From the NCBI RefSeq assembly GCF_000421105.1, contig NZ_ATWF01000001.1, positions 1,437,407-1,501,406 on the forward strand: 64,000 nt of DNA. Direction: 5' to 3'. Below, piece by piece: positions 61,050-64,000 of this stretch; position 1 is the first letter of the stretch; every line of letters begins with the position of its first letter. The position numbers and the translations under genes are program-made. This DNA comes from Limisalsivibrio acetivorans (GTDB lineage: Bacteria; Chrysiogenota; Deferribacteres; Deferribacterales; Geovibrionaceae). The notes below the pieces were generated by a model. It was given only the letters and a program-made list of their open reading frames with translations, had not been told where the DNA came from and searched no databases.

Positions 61050-63562
61050 TATGAAGACCTCCTCACCCTGACGATGAAGTCCTGGGCAAGATGCCCTGCA
61101 TCGAGGGGTGCAAAATTAAAGTTCGAAACATGGTTGGGGTTAAACCCGTACTGGGGAGCATACCTCTGCATCTTCGCCGATCTGTTGAGGTATCCGGCTC
61201 CTGTACCGTACCATGTAAACAGAGCATCAGGGTGCACAGTACTGCTGAGCATCACCCTGGCCTTTGTAACCATCTCCGGCTGTTCAATGTTGAATATGTC
61301 TACCATATCACCGTCGCTGAGACCCATGGCCGCCCCCTTCTCCTTGTTTATAAAAACAGCATCCCAGTCGATCTTGTCGCCAAACTGAGCGAGGAGAGGG
61401 TTGTTTTTGGTCTGGGAGCCACCGAAGGAACCGAGGGGGCTGAATCCTGTAATTGGTATGAAGGTGTCGCTCTCCATGGCATCCATACGTCCGTGCCAGT
61501 AGGGCTCTGTCCACAGCGGCAGGGGGCTTCCGTAGTCAGCAAGCTCGGTGCCTCTCTGAACCAGCTCTGCATGGGTTTCTGCAAAGAAAGTGGAATAGAG
61601 TTCGATACGTCCGGTGGGGGTTTTCGCCTTAACCTTGCTGTGGGTCTCACCGCACCACATGCCGTTCTCCTTGAGCCCGGTTATGGTGAAATCCTGCTGT
61701 TCCCTTTCGTTAAGCCCCTTGATGGAGGCGAGCTGTGCTTCCCATATGGCATCGATTCCCCTGCGGTCAAACTCACCGAAAAGCTCTTCATATGTATCTG
61801 CATCCAGAACATTTCGTGCGATCTCATTCATGATCCAGGAGCCTTCCTTTGTATCAAAGAGGGGGTCAACGGCCTTGAAATGCCCTGCAACGGTGGGGTA
61901 AGGACTCTTCCATTTCGTCCTGTATTCCTCATCCCTCTCCATGAATGTTGCATCGGGGAGGATCACGTCTGCATACATGCAGGTCTCGTTATAGAACGGG
62001 CTTACACATACAACGCTGTCCACCTTTTCAAGAGCCTCTGCAATCTTATAGCCTCCGGCGGAGCCGCCTACGGGGTTCTGTCCCCATGTAAACACCATCT
62101 TCACAGGATAAGGCTTCCCCTCAAGGATTGCCTTGAACAGAAGACGCCTGTAATGGGATGTGTCGTGGAGGTAATACTCTGAAAACTGCCTGAAATACTC
62201 ACCAACGGATTTAACCTTTGATTTGGGTGCCTTACGGTAGCTTCCCACCTTCATCTTTCGTGGGGTAAGCATTCCACCCTCTGCGGCAATGTTACCCAGC
62301 ATAACGTTGAGCATAACGATAATCTTCTTATCGTTCATAGAATTGGCATACCTGGTGGTTCTGTAGCCCCTCTCGATGAACACAGCCGGCTTGTGTCTGT
62401 TAAGGTTTTCTGCCACCCTTCTTATATCAGCGGCTTTAACATCACAGACCTTCTCTGCCCATTCTGGCGTATACTGCTCAGCGGTTTCGGCTATCATCTG
62501 GAAGCCTGTCTTCACCTCACGCCCTTCATGCTCAAAGGTTCCGAAGAGCTGGCTACTTCCGGATACCTCTCGGTAAACGATATTTCCGCTGTCATCTGCA
62601 ACCATATAATCGGCTTTTCCATCCACATCACGGAGCCCCAGTGGGAGTCCGGTGGCAGTGTCCACAAGCATGTCCGCATTCGTGTATTTTCTTATAAAAT
62701 CTTCATCATAATATTTGTTCGATATAATAACGTTCATTACGCCTAACAAAAATGCGGAGTCTGTTCCGGGACGTATGGGGAGCCAGTCCTGATCGCTCTC
62801 ACCTGCTTCGGAGGGCCTTCTGGGATCCACAACTGTAACACTGAGCCCGTTCTTCTTACCAAGGCCGAACATAGCCGCCCAGGGGAATGCCACGAGGCCA
62901 CCGCCGGGGTTTCTGCTTATGAGAACACCGTACTTCGCCCTCTCGTAGTCCGGCGTCCATGAGGCTGAGCCCGACTTGGGCACACCCTTCTGCACACTTC
63001 CCCCCATGATGCCGCCGAAACTTACACCGAGGGAGTTTGCAAAACATGTATCGCCGTAGCCAACCGTATTGGGTGTTCCGTATGCTCCGAAGAAGAGCTT
63101 ATCCAGCCCTGCGGAACTTGTGAAACGGGGGAGATACGACACAGCCTCGGGATGACCTTCATCCCTGTATGATTTAAGCTTGTCCGCCACAAGAGCTATA
63201 GCTTCGTCCCATGTCGCCTTTCGGAACTTACCTTCCCCTCTTTCACCAACTCTTATGAGCGGTGACTTTATTCTGTCGGGGTTATAAAGGGCACCCATGG
63301 CGGCTCTACCCCTTCCGCAGATACTGGGGTGTGGGCTGTTCTTATTCGATTCGATGCGAACAAGCCTCCCCTCCTGAACATGGCCTACCATAGGACAGTG
63401 CTGTGCACACATACGACAACGCATGGAAACCTTTTCCATTATGCCGTAATCAACGGGTGTAAGCTCTGCGGCACTAGCCCTGGGCTGAAAACTCCCCAGG
63501 CCAGCACCGGCACCCACAGCAACAGCACTTTTCAGAAAAGAACGTCTGCTGAGCTTTGTCAT
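61049..63562 (-). CDS. Tat-exported molybdopterin oxidoreductase, PhsA/PsrA (thiosulfate/polysulfide reductase) type
   Basis: 837 residues from the ATG at 63562, where the protein begins with the twin-arginine signal KLSRRSFLKSAVAVGAGAG and GGAG precedes it. The upstream open frame (to 63775) does not look coding. The FeS motif is CRMCAQHCPMVGH with a later C in SICGRGR. The Mo ligand is probably the Cys in GDTCFANSLG, which is not followed by His, so formate dehydrogenase is unlikely. With its Fe-S and heme-b partners the set looks like PhsABC (thiosulfate to sulfide and sulfite). Polysulfide, arsenate or selenate reduction remain possible. Confidence 0.87.
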   Translation of the reverse strand: MTKLSRRSFLKSAVAVGAGAGLGSFQPRASAAELTPVDYGIMEKVSMRCRMCAQHCPMVGHVQEGRLVRIESNKNSPHPSICGRGRAAMGALYNPDRIKSPLIRVGERGEGKFRKATWDEAIALVADKLKSYRDEGHPEAVSYLPRFTSSAGLDKLFFGAYGTPNTVGYGDTCFANSLGVSFGGIMGGSVQKGVPKSGSASWTPDYERAKYGVLISRNPGGGLVAFPWAAMFGLGKKNGLSVTVVDPRRPSEAGESDQDWLPIRPGTDSAFLLGVMNVIISNKYYDEDFIRKYTNADMLVDTATGLPLGLRDVDGKADYMVADDSGNIVYREVSGSSQLFGTFEHEGREVKTGFQMIAETAEQYTPEWAEKVCDVKAADIRRVAENLNRHKPAVFIERGYRTTRYANSMNDKKIIVMLNVMLGNIAAEGGMLTPRKMKVGSYRKAPKSKVKSVGEYFRQFSEYYLHDTSHYRRLLFKAILEGKPYPVKMVFTWGQNPVGGSAGGYKIAEALEKVDSVVCVSPFYNETCMYADVILPDATFMERDEEYRTKWKSPYPTVAGHFKAVDPLFDTKEGSWIMNEIARNVLDADTYEELFGEFDRRGIDAIWEAQLASIKGLNEREQQDFTITGLKENGMWCGETHSKVKAKTPTGRIELYSTFFAETHAELVQRGTELADYGSPLPLWTEPYWHGRMDAMESDTFIPITGFSPLGSFGGSQTKNNPLLAQFGDKIDWDAVFINKEKGAAMGLSDGDMVDIFNIEQPEMVTKARVMLSSTVHPDALFTWYGTGAGYLNRSAKMQRYAPQYGFNPNHVSNFNFAPLDAGHLAQDFIVRVRRSS

Positions 63563-64000
63563 TCTCTTTCTCCAATAAACCTTTTTTGAGCCCTGTGAGC
63601 TCATAGTGTAAGAACCTCTCCTGCGGCTACAGAAAAAACCCAATGAATATCTGCCAGGATACGAACACCTGAAAATACTCATGATTCCAAGTACTTTCAT
63701 GCATGCTAAAAGACTGAGCCAATACCTGTCATTACACGCATTAATAATATGCATGACTATGGTTAATTTTTCCATAAAAGGTTAAACCAAGGTTAAATTA
63801 CAATGGGTTTCTTAAAGGAATGAAAGTCTATCTGACTGGTACACATATTGGATTAAAGGATATTCTGAACCATTGTTATGTAAAATACTTGTTAACCCTG
63901 CTTTATAACTTTGTTTTATGGAGCGCGGAAGGGCTTATTCATTAATATGTATACATAATATTGTTAAGATATTTATTATCCGCTCCTTTCCCACTGTCTA
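63563..64000 (-). promoter_or_regulatory. Upstream region of the molybdoenzyme operon with GGTTAA repeats
   Basis: About 440 bases to the window end with no supported gene. GGTTAA occurs at 63761, 63780 and 63791. The last two lie within nine-base repeats AAGGTTAAA (63778 and 63789) at an 11-base, one-turn period. On the minus strand a TATTAT follows near 63750-63745. The layout suggests an activator-dependent promoter for the operon. Confidence 0.4.

Noticed and set aside
61091-62182. 363-codon plus-strand frame inside the molybdoenzyme gene
   Set aside because: Antisense shadow. The minus-strand gene has Tat signal, FeS and Mo motifs.
63823-63948. 41-codon plus-strand frame at the window end with AAAGGA directly before the ATG
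   Set aside because: No spacer between ribosome site and start, no recognisable protein, lies in a promoter region.

Overview
The window looks like chromosomal DNA of a Gram-negative, motile or surface-associated, anaerobically respiring bacterium. Supporting genes are a FadL-type outer-membrane porin, a Tat-exported molybdenum oxidoreductase with Fe-S and cytochrome b partners, PilT, a flagellar rod-type protein, chemoreceptors and many Cache or PAS sensor kinases. Two kinases carry the HQWRQPL dimerisation box that is common in Deferribacterota and Campylobacterota. Together with a split, ferredoxin-bearing glutamate synthase, GlnRS and a BCCT betaine carrier, I infer a Deferribacterota-like organism (Geovibrio, Seleniivibrio or Limisalsivibrio type) from a salty or sediment habitat. 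That placement is an inference of low to moderate confidence.

Layout. 1-5 kb: truncated sensor kinase, RlmI-like rRNA methyltransferase and glnS, all minus. 5-7.7 kb: modABC molybdate uptake behind a ModE-like operator. 7.7-12.6 kb: EamA exporter, an AT-rich yfbU, a trypsin-fold protein that has lost its catalytic Ser, and a betaine-binding protein next to a BCCT carrier. 13-15.4 kb: a LuxR-type regulator with no luxI partner, then a DUF1007/NicO metal transport pair. 15.5-16.5 kb: an 848-bp micro-island in the 3' end of tRNA-Leu(CAG), flanked by 108-bp direct repeats. 16.6-26.2 kb: SNase-excalibur nuclease, a small gene with a foldable leader, then pstSCAB-phoU, a PhoB-like regulator with a degenerate receiver, and a chemoreceptor, probably one long transcript. 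26.4-32 kb: three-gene glutamate synthase. 32-34.9 kb: an AT-rich toxin-antitoxin-SecB-like chaperone (TAC) module with a promoter/operator, followed by 1.25 kb of non-coding DNA packed with hairpins. 34.9-46 kb: CoA-binding protein, flagellar rod-like protein, a 2-hydroxyacyl-CoA-dehydratase-like pair, a GGDEF-EAL protein, an SdhE-like protein, a hybrid kinase, an NFACT protein, pilT and a candidate sRNA. 46-48.8 kb: csoR-copZ-copA copper operon. 49-59.5 kb: CheY-like protein, BrkB-cNMP fusion, Tat-exported carboxypeptidase, lipoprotein, FadL, two orphan kinases and a DUF2325 protein. 59.5-63.6 kb: PhsABC-like molybdoenzyme operon.

Links between genes. ModABC supplies molybdenum for the cofactor of the PhsA-like enzyme at the other end of the window. 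The Pst system, PhoU and the PhoB-like protein form a phosphate module behind a four-repeat Pho-box-like site. The betaine binding protein and BCCT carrier point to osmoprotection. CsoR, CopZ and CopA form a closed copper circuit with a visible CsoR box.

The strongest candidates for something not yet described are the two paralogous hairpin arrays at 33.75-34.84 kb, whose stems differ by paired changes while loops of the AGGGA/CAGGATG type stay constant. Next come the tRNA-Leu micro-island and the TAC module beside the arrays.
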